Part shown: positions 31,524 to 40,932 of the stretch, piece by piece
How the letters are laid out: every line of letters begins with the position of its first letter
How positions within the stretch are numbered: the stretch's first letter is position 1
Origin: Samsonia erythrinae
GTDB lineage: Bacteria; Pseudomonadota; Gammaproteobacteria; Enterobacterales; Enterobacteriaceae
Length of the DNA: 64,000 nucleotides
Direction of reading: 5' to 3'
NCBI RefSeq assembly: GCF_004342665.1
Contig: NZ_SMBY01000002.1
Coordinates: 62,001 to 126,000 of the forward strand
The notes under the pieces: generated by a model
What the model was told of the DNA's origin: nothing
What the model saw: only the letters and a program-made list of their open reading frames with translations
The model's database searches: none
Made by a program: the position numbers and the translations under genes

Positions 31524-32450
31524 ATGCGTTGCAACCAAACTGTTACGTCTGTAACACCGATCCGCTATCGGTATGAGCAGGTCGGGCTGGTGAATATTTT
31601 CTATCGTGAAGCGGGCGACCCCTCGCATCCTTGCGTTCTGCTGCTACATGGATTCGCGGCCTCGTCATATATGTTCCGTGATCTTATTCCCGCTCTGGCG
31701 GCGCAATACCACGTTATTGCGCCAGATTTGCCGTCATTCGGGTTTACTGAATCGCCGGCCAGAGGCGAATATGCTTACACGTTTGATAACATTGCCAAAA
31801 CGATGAATCAGTTCACGGAGCAACTGAAGCTTGAGCGCTACGCGATAATGGTGCATGACTACGGTGCGCCTGTTGGCTGGCGACTGGCGACAGAACATCC
31901 TGACCGCATTACGGCCATCATCTCTCAGAACGGTAATGCCTATGAGGAAGGTCTGGCGCAGGGCTGGGCTGACATCAGAAAGTACTGGGCATCGCCCACG
32001 CCAGAAAACCGGGCTGCGCTGCGGGAATTCCCAACGCCGGCCTCCGTCAAATGGCAGTATCTGGAAGGTGTCCCCGATCCCAGTCTGGTTTCTCCGGATG
32101 GCTATACGCTTGAAGGTTTACAGGTGTCGCGCCCGGGAAATGCCGACATCCAGCTGGATCTGGTGCTTGATTATGCCTCTAACGTGCATAACTATCCCAA
32201 ATTCCAGGCCTATTTCCGTGAGAAACAGCCGCCGCTCCTTGCCGTCTGGGGAAAAAACGATCCGTATTTTCTGCCTGCCGGCGCTGAGGCCTGGAAGCGA
32301 GATATCCCTGATGCCGATATCCGCTTTTATGATACCGGGCACTTTGCACTGGAAACGCATGGTCAGGAGATAATTCCGGTGATACGGGCATTTCTGGACG
32401 AGAACGTCACGGGCTCTGGCGCCAGAGCGAGTCGCCGTGGGGAGCGATAA
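31524..32450 (+). CDS. Alpha/beta hydrolase, haloalkane dehalogenase/epoxide hydrolase-like
   Basis: This 308-residue cytosolic enzyme has the alpha/beta hydrolase fold: an oxyanion stretch LLHGFAASSYMF (about 40-51), the nucleophile elbow VHDYGAP with Asp112 in place of Ser, an acid in WGKNDPYF and the catalytic His in DTGHFALETH. An Asp nucleophile after His is typical of haloalkane dehalogenases and epoxide hydrolases, which form an alkyl-enzyme ester, so those reactions are likelier than plain ester cleavage. The substrate is unknown. It is divergent from the CGNR regulator. Confidence 0.87.
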   Translation: MRCNQTVTSVTPIRYRYEQVGLVNIFYREAGDPSHPCVLLLHGFAASSYMFRDLIPALAAQYHVIAPDLPSFGFTESPARGEYAYTFDNIAKTMNQFTEQLKLERYAIMVHDYGAPVGWRLATEHPDRITAIISQNGNAYEEGLAQGWADIRKYWASPTPENRAALREFPTPASVKWQYLEGVPDPSLVSPDGYTLEGLQVSRPGNADIQLDLVLDYASNVHNYPKFQAYFREKQPPLLAVWGKNDPYFLPAGAEAWKRDIPDADIRFYDTGHFALETHGQEIIPVIRAFLDENVTGSGARASRRGER

Positions 32451-32515
32451 ACGTTGGTGTGGGCATGGTCACCTAACCTTAACCTGGGCAGGATCGGGTT
32501 TAGCGCCCATTCAGA

Positions 32516-32543
32516 CCACAGCCTGTCCGCAGACAGGCTGTGG
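32516..32543. terminator. Perfect hairpin between hydrolase gene and yqhD
   Basis: A perfect 12-bp stem (32516-32527 with 32532-32543) closed by CGCA lies between convergent genes. There is no T tract on either strand, so it may act as a transcript-stabilising or weak bidirectional terminator. Confidence 0.55.
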
Positions 32544-32557
32544 CATCGATGAATTGA

Positions 32558-33721
32558 CTAGCGCGCCGCCTCGTAAATCTTTTGGCTTTCTTCCAGTGTA
32601 ATGTCGCGATGTTCGCCCAGCGCGGTCAAACCATGCTCGCCGAGCTTGGCGACCAGCGCCGGAATGGAGCTGCCGTCCAGCTGATAGTCAGACAGGCGGG
32701 TCGGTACGCCCATTTTCTCAAAGAAGTCACGCGTGGCGGCAATCGCGCCGTCGATGCGTTGCTCTTCGCTTCCGTCACGTAAATCCCATACGCGGTCAGC
32801 ATATTGCAGCAGTTTGGCGCGCTTCTGCGCTTTCCTTGCCGCCAGCATCGCAGGCAGGACGATCGCCAGCGTTTGAGCATGGTCGAGACCGTGCATTGCC
32901 GTTAACTCGTGCCCCAGCATATGGGTTGACCAATCCTGCGGTACGCCTGCACCAATCAGGCCATTCAGCGCCATCGTCGCGCTCCACATAACATTGGCCC
33001 GGACGTCGTAGTTTTCCGGCTCGGCCAGCGCGCGGGGGCCTTCTTCAATCAGCGTTAACAGCAGCCCTTCAGAGAAACGATCCTGTACTTTGGCATTGAC
33101 AGGATAGGTCAGATACTGTTCCACCGTATGGACAAAGGCATCCACCACACCATTCGCAATTTGGCGAGCGGGCAGCGTGTAGGTCACCACGGGGTCGAGC
33201 ACGGCGAAACGCGGCTGCGTATGTGGTGAGTGGAAGGGCAGTTTATCGTTGGTTGATTGACGAGTGATGACCCCGCCGTTATTTGATTCCGAGCCGGTCG
33301 CCGGCAGGGTGAGCACGGCGGCGAGCGCGATGGCGCGATCGATATTCGCCCCGCCGGTTTGCAGAATATGCCATGGATCCTGTGCGGCCTGATAATCTGC
33401 GGCGGCCGCGATAAATTTAGTGCCGTCCACGACGGAACCGCCGCCCACCGCCAATAGGAAATCAATTTTTTCCGCCCGAACGATATCGACGGCTTTCATC
33501 AGCGTTTCATAAGACGGGTTTGGCTCAATACCGGAAAATTCACGCACGTTGCGGCCTTCCAGTGCGCGATAGACCTGATCCAGCACGCCATTACGCTTCA
33601 CGCTACCGCCGCCGTAAGTAATCAGGATACGGGCGTCGGCAGGAATTTCTTTGCCTAATTCAGCAATCTGATTTTTGCCAAACAAAATCTTGGTCGGGGT
33701 ATGAAGTGTGAAATTTAGCAT
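32558..33721 (-). CDS. yqhD: YqhD NADPH-dependent aldehyde reductase
   Basis: YqhD is a broad NADPH-dependent, iron-type alcohol dehydrogenase that reduces toxic short aldehydes such as acrolein, malondialdehyde and furfural. The 387 residues equal the E. coli length. The dinucleotide-binding GGGSVVDGTKF, the LPATGSESN stretch, and metal ligands in NGVVDAFVHTVEQ and GHELTAMHGLDHAQ are visible. It follows the nitroreductase gene by 3 bp, so the two form an operon divergent from yqhC, whose E. coli product activates yqhD. Confidence 0.95.
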   Translation of the reverse strand: MLNFTLHTPTKILFGKNQIAELGKEIPADARILITYGGGSVKRNGVLDQVYRALEGRNVREFSGIEPNPSYETLMKAVDIVRAEKIDFLLAVGGGSVVDGTKFIAAAADYQAAQDPWHILQTGGANIDRAIALAAVLTLPATGSESNNGGVITRQSTNDKLPFHSPHTQPRFAVLDPVVTYTLPARQIANGVVDAFVHTVEQYLTYPVNAKVQDRFSEGLLLTLIEEGPRALAEPENYDVRANVMWSATMALNGLIGAGVPQDWSTHMLGHELTAMHGLDHAQTLAIVLPAMLAARKAQKRAKLLQYADRVWDLRDGSEEQRIDGAIAATRDFFEKMGVPTRLSDYQLDGSSIPALVAKLGEHGLTALGEHRDITLEESQKIYEAAR

Positions 33722-33724
33722 TGT

Positions 33725-34465
33725 TTATTGATCCAGTTTAAAGCCCTGCTGGAGGATCGCAGGCAGGACATTAGGGAAGTAGATGTGTTGATAATAACTG
33801 GCGGTGTTGTCGCCCCAGTTATCGCCGTCCGCGCGTCCCGTCTTTTTCCAGTGGGCGACCAACGTCTCGTTGTATTGTGCGATCCCGGCGGGCAACACAT
33901 CCTGATGATAGGTTTCATCATGGCGAAATGTATTCAGCGGCAGGCGCGGTTTCTGGTGCGCAGGTGTGTCCACATAGCCGATAACAACACCAGCGACAGG
34001 GAACGTCAGCGCGGGGAGTTGCAGGAGATCGATCATCGCCGTGGGATCGCGGCGGATGCCGCCAATCGGCACGATGCCCAGTCCGAACGAACGGGCGGCC
34101 GCCATCAGCGAGCCGAGGGCGATGCCGACATCTGTGCTGCCGGAGATCAGGCTTTCCAGGCTTTCATGCGCATGCTGCTGTTTGCCGCTCATGGCAATCC
34201 CAACCTGCGTTTTATGCATGTCCAGCACCACGGTGATGAACACAGGGGCCTTAGCAATCCACGGCTGGCCTCCGGCCAGTTCGGCAATACGCGCCCGGCG
34301 TTCCGGGTCGCGGGTGACGACGAGCGAAACCTGCTGCGAGTTCACCGACGTGGGCGCCAGATGCGCGGACTGAATAATGGCGTCTAGTACGTCATCGGGA
34401 ATCGGTTTATCAAGATAGCTACGTTCACTGCGGTGTGAGCTGAACAGTTCAATAGTGTTATTCAT
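33725..34465 (-). CDS. NADPH-dependent nitroreductase, NfsA/FRP-like
   Basis: This 246-residue protein belongs to the nitroreductase flavoprotein family. The N-terminal SHRSERSYLDKPIPDDVLDAI and SAHLAPTSVNSQ provide the usual FMN contacts, and GLGIVPIGGIRRDP (about 127-140) is typical of the NfsA/Frp branch, which uses NADPH. Such enzymes reduce nitro compounds and quinones by two electrons. It lies just ahead of yqhD in place of the direct yqhC/yqhD junction known in E. coli, so it is probably under YqhC control and part of the same electrophile defence. It could be a diverged NfsA, but no symbol is given. Confidence 0.88.
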   Translation of the reverse strand: MNNTIELFSSHRSERSYLDKPIPDDVLDAIIQSAHLAPTSVNSQQVSLVVTRDPERRARIAELAGGQPWIAKAPVFITVVLDMHKTQVGIAMSGKQQHAHESLESLISGSTDVGIALGSLMAAARSFGLGIVPIGGIRRDPTAMIDLLQLPALTFPVAGVVIGYVDTPAHQKPRLPLNTFRHDETYHQDVLPAGIAQYNETLVAHWKKTGRADGDNWGDNTASYYQHIYFPNVLPAILQQGFKLDQ

Positions 34466-34669
34466 TTTTTTCCCCTACTAACGCGAGTGTCTGTCCAGTA
34501 TTGTCGTCAAGCCGTGGAAAGCGTTCAATGCACATTTCTACTCGCTTGTTGCCTATTTCTACAAAATTCAAGAGGAACGCGTGATAAAAATGGCGTTGTG
34601 TGTCATTTTGTTTCCCCTGCCGGGAGAGAGGCTCCGGGCAGGAAAAAAGAACCGTAGCGAGAGAACACC

Positions 34670-35644
34670 ATGTCGACGGAAAGCCAACGCGAGGGGCTGG
34701 TACAGCAGCCAGAAGTACAGAAACAGAGAGTACGGCAACATACCGTGCAGCAGCGCATTGTGCAGCAGGCAATACGCTATGCGACCCAAAATGGCCTCAT
34801 GCCGTTACCCGTGCCGAACGTCAGGATCATTTACACGCAACAGCACCATCCTCGTGTGCCAGTGATGTATGACCCGACGATTGTCATCATTTTTCAGGGG
34901 CAAAAAATTGGCTATCTGGGCGGAAAAACATTTCAGTATGACCCGGAAAACTACCTGTTGATGACGGTGCCGTTGCCCTTTGAATGCGAAACGATAGCCT
35001 GCGCGGAGCAACCGCTGGTAGGGATAGCGCTCCGTATCGACATCCAGATGCTTCAGGATTTACTGCTCGACATCGGTGATGACGACAGCGTCATCCGTCC
35101 CTGCTCCGACACCTGCGGCGTGAGCAGTGCGCCGCTGACCGATGAGATTCTGTGTGCCGTAGAACGGCTGCTGGAGGCGATGAACAACCCGCGTGATGCC
35201 CGAGTTCTGGGTCCGTCGATTGTACGAGAGATTGTCTACCATATGCTCTGTGGCGAACGTGGTGCGGCATTACAGGCGCTGGTCAATCGTCACACTCACT
35301 TCAGCCGGATCGCAAAGGCCTTGCGGCATATTGAAAATCATTATGCCGAAAGCCTGAGCGTGGAGCAGTTGGCAAATGAAGTGAATATGAGCGTCTCCGC
35401 GTTTCACCAAAACTTCAAAGCGGTCACCAACACATCACCGCTTCAGTACCTGAAATCTTATCGGTTACATAAATCGCGTCTGATGATGTTAAACGATGGT
35501 CTGCGAGCCGGTGTCGCGGCCTCCCGCGTAGGGTATGAAAGCGTGTCGCAGTTCAGTCGGGAATTTAAGCGCTACTTTGGCGCGCCGCCCGGCGATGAGA
35601 TCGCGAGATTAAAGGCCACTAATACGGTCGTTGAAGGGCGCTGA
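34670..35644 (+). CDS. yqhC: YqhC AraC-family activator of aldehyde-reductase genes
   Basis: YqhC is an AraC-type regulator that responds to aldehydes and activates yqhD and dkgA in E. coli. The 324 residues have an N-terminal cupin-like AraC_N domain (about 50-200, with cysteines in CETIACAEQ and CSDTCGVSS that could sense electrophiles) and a C-terminal double helix-turn-helix (about 220-315, SVEQLANEVNMSVSAFHQNFK and GYESVSQFSREFKRYFG). It is divergent from the nitroreductase-yqhD operon across 204 bp. Confidence 0.92.
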   Translation: MSTESQREGLVQQPEVQKQRVRQHTVQQRIVQQAIRYATQNGLMPLPVPNVRIIYTQQHHPRVPVMYDPTIVIIFQGQKIGYLGGKTFQYDPENYLLMTVPLPFECETIACAEQPLVGIALRIDIQMLQDLLLDIGDDDSVIRPCSDTCGVSSAPLTDEILCAVERLLEAMNNPRDARVLGPSIVREIVYHMLCGERGAALQALVNRHTHFSRIAKALRHIENHYAESLSVEQLANEVNMSVSAFHQNFKAVTNTSPLQYLKSYRLHKSRLMMLNDGLRAGVAASRVGYESVSQFSREFKRYFGAPPGDEIARLKATNTVVEGR

Positions 35645-35675
35645 ACGCCGCAGGGTATTGTGCTGGGGCGGCTTG

Positions 35676-36335
35676 TCAGACGGCGGCCCGTTTTTTACGC
35701 CACACCATAAAGGCCATGCCGATTAAGCCGCTGACCAGCAAAATGAAGGGGAGCACGATCAGTGCGGTCATCACCTGATCTTCATAGCGCTTAACCAGTG
35801 GAATATGGCTGAGCGCGTAACCAAGCGTGACAATGCCGCCAACCCACAATAACCCGCTGAGCCAGTTGAATATCTGAAAACGTGTATTGTTCAGCCCGGA
35901 AATGCCCGCCATGGTGGGAAGCAGGGTGCGGATAAACGCTAAGAATCGGCCAATCAGCAGTGCCGTCAGACCGTGGCGATGAAACAGGTGGTAGGCACGC
36001 TGATGGTAGTGCGCCGGAAGTTGTAACAACCAACCTTTTACCAGCCGGGTATCGCTTAACCAACGCCCTTGAAGATAGCTGAGCCAACAGCCGAGGCTGG
36101 CGGCGACGGTGAGCAACAACATTGTGGGGAAAAAGCTCATCACGCCTTTGGCAATCATGGCGCCAGTGAGCAACAGCAGGCTATCGCCGGGCAGGAACGA
36201 GGCAGGCAACAGACCATTCTCCAGAAACAGCGTTGTGAACAGAATGCCGTAAATCACCCAAATGACGTGGGGATCGGCCAGTGCACTAAAATCCTGCTGC
36301 CAGAGCGCCTGAATAATATCGTGAACCACATTCAT
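35676..36335 (-). CDS. yghB: YghB, DedA-family membrane protein
   Basis: YghB is an inner-membrane protein of the DedA (VTT) family; in E. coli it acts with YqjA in proton-motive-force maintenance, division and drug tolerance, and lipid flipping has been proposed. The 219 residues equal the E. coli length. The family stretch [18 protein letters not shown], with its membrane-embedded acidic residues, and [18 protein letters not shown], with essential arginines, are intact. Location between yqhC and metC is as in E. coli. Confidence 0.95.
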   Translation of the reverse strand: MNVVHDIIQALWQQDFSALADPHVIWVIYGILFTTLFLENGLLPASFLPGDSLLLLTGAMIAKGVMSFFPTMLLLTVAASLGCWLSYLQGRWLSDTRLVKGWLLQLPAHYHQRAYHLFHRHGLTALLIGRFLAFIRTLLPTMAGISGLNNTRFQIFNWLSGLLWVGGIVTLGYALSHIPLVKRYEDQVMTALIVLPFILLVSGLIGMAFMVWRKKRAAV

Positions 36336-36446
36336 ATTACTTCCTGCCAGTGATGATATTCACTTTCTCTCAGGTTACGTGATGGCGAAATCCGGCTACC
36401 TGAAATCTATTGCCTATCAAGCCCTAAAATCGATACGGGGCAAAAT

Positions 36447-36474
36447 GCCCTGCGATAAAAAAAGACGGCAGGGC
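36447..36474 (-). terminator. Possible terminator downstream of metC
   Basis: GCCCTGC (36447-36453) pairs perfectly with GCAGGGC (36468-36474) around a 14-nt loop containing an A run; on the minus strand ATTTTG follows. An alternative smaller hairpin (36438-36450) overlaps it. The region also has to hold the yghB promoter, so attenuation is possible. Confidence 0.45.
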
Positions 36475-36591
36475 TTAATGCTGAATTCTGGTTAAGGTCA
36501 CGCCGTTATAGGGTAGCGTCGACTCGGCGCTATCATAACGCATTACCCATTCTACCGCAGGGGAAATCAGACGGCTGTGGCTATATCGCCG

Positions 36592-37815
36592 TCACATTTC
36601 TTGTATTGCGTTCTCCTGTGGCTGGCCGGAGCCTAATCTTTCGAAGCCCGCAGCCAGATCGTCGATCAGATCGTCTATGTCTTCAAGTCCAATATGTAAG
36701 CGAACAAGCGTACCGGTAAAATCCACGCCGCTAACGGGGCGAATGGCTGCCAGCTCTTCAGGTTGATTGGCCAGGATCAGGGATTCAAACCCTCCCCAGG
36801 AATATGCCATTTTGAAGTGCGCAAAATGATCCAGATAGTATGCCAGCGTCTCTTTGCTTAATTTCTCTTTCAGTACGAATGAGAACAAACCGCTACAGCC
36901 GTTAAAATCACGCAAATAGTATTCATGTCCTTTGCACCCCGGTAACGCGGGGTGATTGACGACGGCGACTTCCGGTCGCTCCGCCAGCCATTGCGCAATA
37001 CGGATACTGCTTTCCTGATGATGTTTAAGCCTGATGCCCAACGTGCGCAGGCCGCGGCTGGCGACATAGGCGGTATCGGCATCCACCATTTGCCCCATCA
37101 GATAAGAATGCTCGCGCAGTTGCGCCCAGCAGCGCGCATTGGCAACCGCCGTTCCCAGCATGGCGTCAGAATGACCGACGATATACTTTGTGCCGGACTG
37201 GATGGAGATATCGATGTCGAAATCAAGCGCTTTGAAGAGCAGGCCCGCAGCCCAGGTATTATCAATCATGATAACGATCTCAGGATTGATATGACGCACG
37301 GCTTTTACGATTGCCGGTACATCCTGTACTTCCATGGTAATGGAACCCGGCGATTCGAGGAAAACGACTTTGGTATTTGGCTGGATCAGACTGGCGATAC
37401 CAGAACCAATCAGTGGGTCGAAGTAGGTCGTGCTGACGTTCAGCTTGCTGAGAACGTTATTACAGAAATCCTGCGTGGGCTCGTAGGCCGAACCGGTGAC
37501 CAGCACGTGGTCGCCGGCCGCGACGAAAGAGAGGATCGCGTTAGAGATCGCCGCCGCGCCGCAGGGGTACAAGACGCAGCCCGCGCCGCCTTCCAGTTCG
37601 ACCATCGCTTCCTGAAGGGAAAAATGTGTCAGCGTACCGCGGCGGCCATAGAACAACGCGCCTTTGGTGCGGTTAATGGTGGCGTGCTTTTTTTCCTGTA
37701 CGGTATCGAATACCAGAGAGGACGCGCGCTGGATAATAGGGTTTACCGAGCCGTGGGTGAATTTTTTACTGCGTCCTGCGGCGACGAGCGCGGTTGCCAT
37801 TTTTTTGCTTGCCAT
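36592..37815 (-). CDS. metC: Cystathionine beta-lyase
   Basis: MetC converts cystathionine to homocysteine, pyruvate and ammonia in methionine synthesis. The 407 residues (E. coli 395) are a Cys/Met-metabolism PLP enzyme with the YGRRGTLTH substrate and PLP contacts, IDNTWAAG, and the PLP lysine in [14 protein letters not shown] strong AAGGAGG sits 8 nt before the ATG at 37815; a GTG two codons earlier is too close to it. The C-terminus is longer than in E. coli by about a dozen residues. I could not find a clear MetJ box upstream. Confidence 0.96.
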   Translation of the reverse strand: MASKKMATALVAAGRSKKFTHGSVNPIIQRASSLVFDTVQEKKHATINRTKGALFYGRRGTLTHFSLQEAMVELEGGAGCVLYPCGAAAISNAILSFVAAGDHVLVTGSAYEPTQDFCNNVLSKLNVSTTYFDPLIGSGIASLIQPNTKVVFLESPGSITMEVQDVPAIVKAVRHINPEIVIMIDNTWAAGLLFKALDFDIDISIQSGTKYIVGHSDAMLGTAVANARCWAQLREHSYLMGQMVDADTAYVASRGLRTLGIRLKHHQESSIRIAQWLAERPEVAVVNHPALPGCKGHEYYLRDFNGCSGLFSFVLKEKLSKETLAYYLDHFAHFKMAYSWGGFESLILANQPEELAAIRPVSGVDFTGTLVRLHIGLEDIDDLIDDLAAGFERLGSGQPQENAIQEM

Positions 37816-38211
37816 AACCACTACCTCCTTTTTCTGTTAATCCCGCGGGATCGCGCAATGTGCAACGAGCTCCGACAGCGGTAGCGTGCGGGGCGTTATT
37901 CGATTGATGTTATCTACGTTATCACGGCTTTGGCTATGTGTGGGCGGGTTTTGTTATTACAGGGGAATTCCCCCACGGTAACGGCATTTCCAGGACATCG
38001 CTCTGCTGCGGGGGAGGCATCGATGAAAATATTTCAGGCAAAAAGCGTAACGCATGCGTCATATCTCTGGCGCACATCACTGTCGCATTGAGGCGAGCAG
38101 GCGCTGTTATTCTTTGTCTGCGTGTTTTTTCGCTTTTCTTATTCATGTGCGTTGTAAGTACCACGAAGAACGCTGCCATAACGCAAGAAAAGTGCATTAT
38201 CTGATGTAAAT
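37816..38211. other. metC/exbB divergent intergenic region
   Basis: About 400 bp lie between metC and the exbB Fur box. Short open frames on both strands show no resemblance or ribosome site. A MetJ-type AGACGTCT array, known in front of metC in E. coli, was looked for and not recognised. A Fur-type site occupies the exbB-proximal end (38212-38230). Confidence 0.45.
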
Positions 38212-38230
38212 AATAATGAGAACGACTATC
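38212..38230. promoter_or_regulatory. Fur box upstream of exbB
   Basis: The 19-nt sequence AATAATGAGAACGACTATC matches the Fur consensus palindrome at 14 of 19 positions. It lies about 90 bp before the exbB start, where iron repression of the TonB energy module is expected from E. coli. Confidence 0.75.
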
Positions 38231-38320
38231 AATTCGTTCAGGGTTTGGTATGATTTCACGCTGATTTATTGCGTCATGATACCCATGGGTATCGTATTGA
38301 ATGAATGGTGGAGGCACAGC

Positions 38321-39346
38321 GTGAATACGGCTGTCAGTAAAACAACTCATCAGGTGTCATTGGCCTGGCAAAAAAAACGCGGCGCGCTCAGCGCATTTTC
38401 CCGTAGCGTAGCGATCATCCTGCTCTGTACTGCGGGACTAAGTGGAAATGCGTTCGCAGCGCCGGCAACGGTGCCATTATCGACAGAGAATGCGACGCCA
38501 GCCTCTCAGCCTGATGCAGCCCCGGCAATGCCTTCTGCGCAGGCAGCCCCGGTGACGACCGTCGCACAATCCCCGACGTCCGCGCTCTCGCTGCCGAGTA
38601 GCGCGGCCGCGGGCACCAGTAATCTGATGAAAACCGATTTGTCCGTATGGGGAATGTACCAGCACGCCGATGCCGTGGTGAAAACGGTGATGATCGGTCT
38701 GCTGTTGGCATCCGTGGTGACCTGGGCGATCTTCTTTAGTAAAAGCGTTGGGATCGCCAGTGCGAAGCGTCGTCTGCGCCAAGAGTATCTGGCGCTGGAG
38801 CAGGCGAAAACGCTGGATGACGCGCAGGTAACGGCAGAGGGGTTCAGGTCGGGCAGCGTAGCGCAGCAATTGTTGGCGGATGCGCAAAACGAGCTGGAAC
38901 TTTCGGCACGTTCAGATGACAACAACGGCATTAAGGAGCGTACCGCGTTCCGGCTTGAACGTCGCGTGGCGGCGACCGGACGCGATATGGGGCGTGGTAA
39001 CGGCTATCTGGCGACGGTTGGGGCGGTTGCGCCGTTCGTCGGGCTATTCGGTACGGTGTGGGGCATCATGAATAGCTTCATCGGTATTGCGCAGACGCAA
39101 ACGACCAACCTGGCGGTGGTCGCACCGGGGATCGCAGAAGCGCTGTTGGCGACGGCGATTGGTCTGGTTGCCGCGATCCCTGCGGTCGTTATCTATAACA
39201 TCTTCGCACGCTGGATTGCCGGTTACAAAGCCATGGTTGGCGATGTGGCGGCACAGGTTCTGCTACTGCAAAGCCGTGACCTCGATGTTGCTGCCAGCAA
39301 CGATAACCGGGTGTCTTCAGCCGCGCAAAAACTGCGGGCGGGTTAA
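38321..39346 (+). CDS. exbB: ExbB, TonB-system proton channel subunit (long form)
   Basis: ExbB forms the pentameric inner-membrane proton channel that, with ExbD, powers TonB. The chosen GTG start, with GGAGG 6 nt upstream, gives 341 residues, about 100 more than E. coli ExbB (244). The extra part is a long signal peptide (likely cleavage after NAFA, residue 46) and an Ala/Pro/Ser/Thr-rich periplasmic linker (about 47-115). This long form is known in Dickeya-like bacteria. The core has three membrane segments and the MotA/TolQ motif VGLFGTVWGIMNSF. A Fur box precedes it and exbD follows 3 bp later. Confidence 0.95.
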   Translation: MNTAVSKTTHQVSLAWQKKRGALSAFSRSVAIILLCTAGLSGNAFAAPATVPLSTENATPASQPDAAPAMPSAQAAPVTTVAQSPTSALSLPSSAAAGTSNLMKTDLSVWGMYQHADAVVKTVMIGLLLASVVTWAIFFSKSVGIASAKRRLRQEYLALEQAKTLDDAQVTAEGFRSGSVAQQLLADAQNELELSARSDDNNGIKERTAFRLERRVAATGRDMGRGNGYLATVGAVAPFVGLFGTVWGIMNSFIGIAQTQTTNLAVVAPGIAEALLATAIGLVAAIPAVVIYNIFARWIAGYKAMVGDVAAQVLLLQSRDLDVAASNDNRVSSAAQKLRAG

Positions 39347-39349
39347 ATC

Positions 39350-39775
<426 letters not shown>

Positions 39776-39795
39776 CGCCTGCGATAGAAATGTGA

Positions 39796-39846
39796 GAACG
39801 CCGGGATGAGCAGCGTTATCGTCTGCTCAAACCGCGTTCTTTTTTT
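39796..39846 (+). terminator. Terminator of exbBD
   Basis: A two-part stem (GAACGC with GCGTTC outside, GAGCAG with CTGCTC inside) is followed by seven T. It lies between exbD and convergent scrR, where weak termination leftward is also possible. Confidence 0.88.
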
Positions 39847-39882
39847 ATGTCTAGACGAAGGCGGAAGGCACCTTGCGACGCC

Positions 39883-40902
39883 TTACTCGCGTGAATCAGG
39901 ATGACGCCAGTGAATGCGCGTAGGGATATAGCGCCTGTTTTCATTAAGCGGTTGCTGTGCAATCAGGCTTGTCACCATCTCAAAGCTGTTGCGCGCCAGA
40001 CTCTCTGAGTCCTGCGCGACGGTATCGATCTTGAGCGGCAGGCAATCAAACAGATAGTGATCGTCAAAGCAGCATAGTCGGATATCGCTTTCCATCAGGT
40101 TATGCTGATTCATGTAACGCAGTACCCCTTCCATCAGACCACATGCGGCAACAAACAACGCTTTTGGCGGACGGCCCAGCGTTGCGCACAGTTGGGCAAA
40201 CATTTCATAGCCCGCGCTGGAGTGGTAACTGCCGTGAATAATCCATTCCGGCTGGCATTCAATGCCTGCGCGCGTCAACCCAAGCTGGAAACCTTCCAAA
40301 CGATGGCGGGTAGGGGAGATGCGCGGCTGACCGCCAAGAAAATAGAACTCATCACGGTGCTGACGGGCAATGCGTTCGACCATTTCCGCGGTGGATTCCA
40401 CCGCTTCGGAAATGACCATTGGCAGTGTGGAATCTCCAATCACCCGATCAAATTGTACGACGGGCAATTGCTGATTAATCTTCTGGTACTCGGTGTCGCT
40501 CAACAGGCTGGAGGCGACAATCAGGCCATCAACCTGGCGCTGGACCAGACTGTTGACGGCCATCATTTCCTGACTGGCGTTTTCGTCCGTGCAGGCGATG
40601 AGCAACTGTAGCCCGGCTTCGCGGCACAGCATTTCCAGCTCGCGGGAAATCATCGCAAAGCCGTAGTTGGTCATCTCCGGTACGACCAGCCCCAATGTAT
40701 TGCTGCGCGTTGAGCGCAGAGAGCGCGCGTGAATGCTGGGTTGATACCGCTGTTCATGAGCGATAGCAAGAACGCGATCGCGGGTTTCATCAGAAACGCG
40801 GTACTCTTTGCTACGACCATTGAGCACCAGGCTGGCCGTCGATTTTGAAACGCCGGCCAGCGCGGCGATGTCACTGATTGTTATGCGTTTAGTCGGTTTC
40901 AC
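39883..40902 (-). CDS. scrR: Sucrose operon repressor ScrR (LacI family)
   Basis: ScrR represses the scr genes until fructose or fructose 1-phosphate binds, as shown for the Klebsiella and pUR400 systems. The 339 residues have a LacI helix-turn-helix (about 8-30, [22 protein letters not shown]) with a hinge helix, then a periplasmic-binding-protein-like sensor domain. It is the last gene of the leftward scr cluster, 30 bp after scrB, so it is probably at least partly co-transcribed and autoregulated. Confidence 0.94.
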   Translation of the reverse strand: MKPTKRITISDIAALAGVSKSTASLVLNGRSKEYRVSDETRDRVLAIAHEQRYQPSIHARSLRSTRSNTLGLVVPEMTNYGFAMISRELEMLCREAGLQLLIACTDENASQEMMAVNSLVQRQVDGLIVASSLLSDTEYQKINQQLPVVQFDRVIGDSTLPMVISEAVESTAEMVERIARQHRDEFYFLGGQPRISPTRHRLEGFQLGLTRAGIECQPEWIIHGSYHSSAGYEMFAQLCATLGRPPKALFVAACGLMEGVLRYMNQHNLMESDIRLCCFDDHYLFDCLPLKIDTVAQDSESLARNSFEMVTSLIAQQPLNENRRYIPTRIHWRHPDSRE

Positions 40903-40932
40903 CGCGAGGTCTGCTATTAGAAAAAAGGGAGG

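Noticed and set aside
30849-32450. Toxin-antitoxin or defence module in the CGNR/hydrolase pair
   Set aside because: The hydrolase has full catalytic residues of a metabolic enzyme and the regulator is of a known type; nothing points to toxicity or phage defence.
34616-34642. CCTGCC/GGCAGG hairpin before yqhC as a terminator
   Set aside because: It is followed by A on the plus strand and lacks a T tract on either reading, and lies in a divergent promoter region.
37816-38211. Possible MetJ boxes upstream of metC
   Set aside because: I looked for tandem AGACGTCT-like octamers and found none good enough to report.
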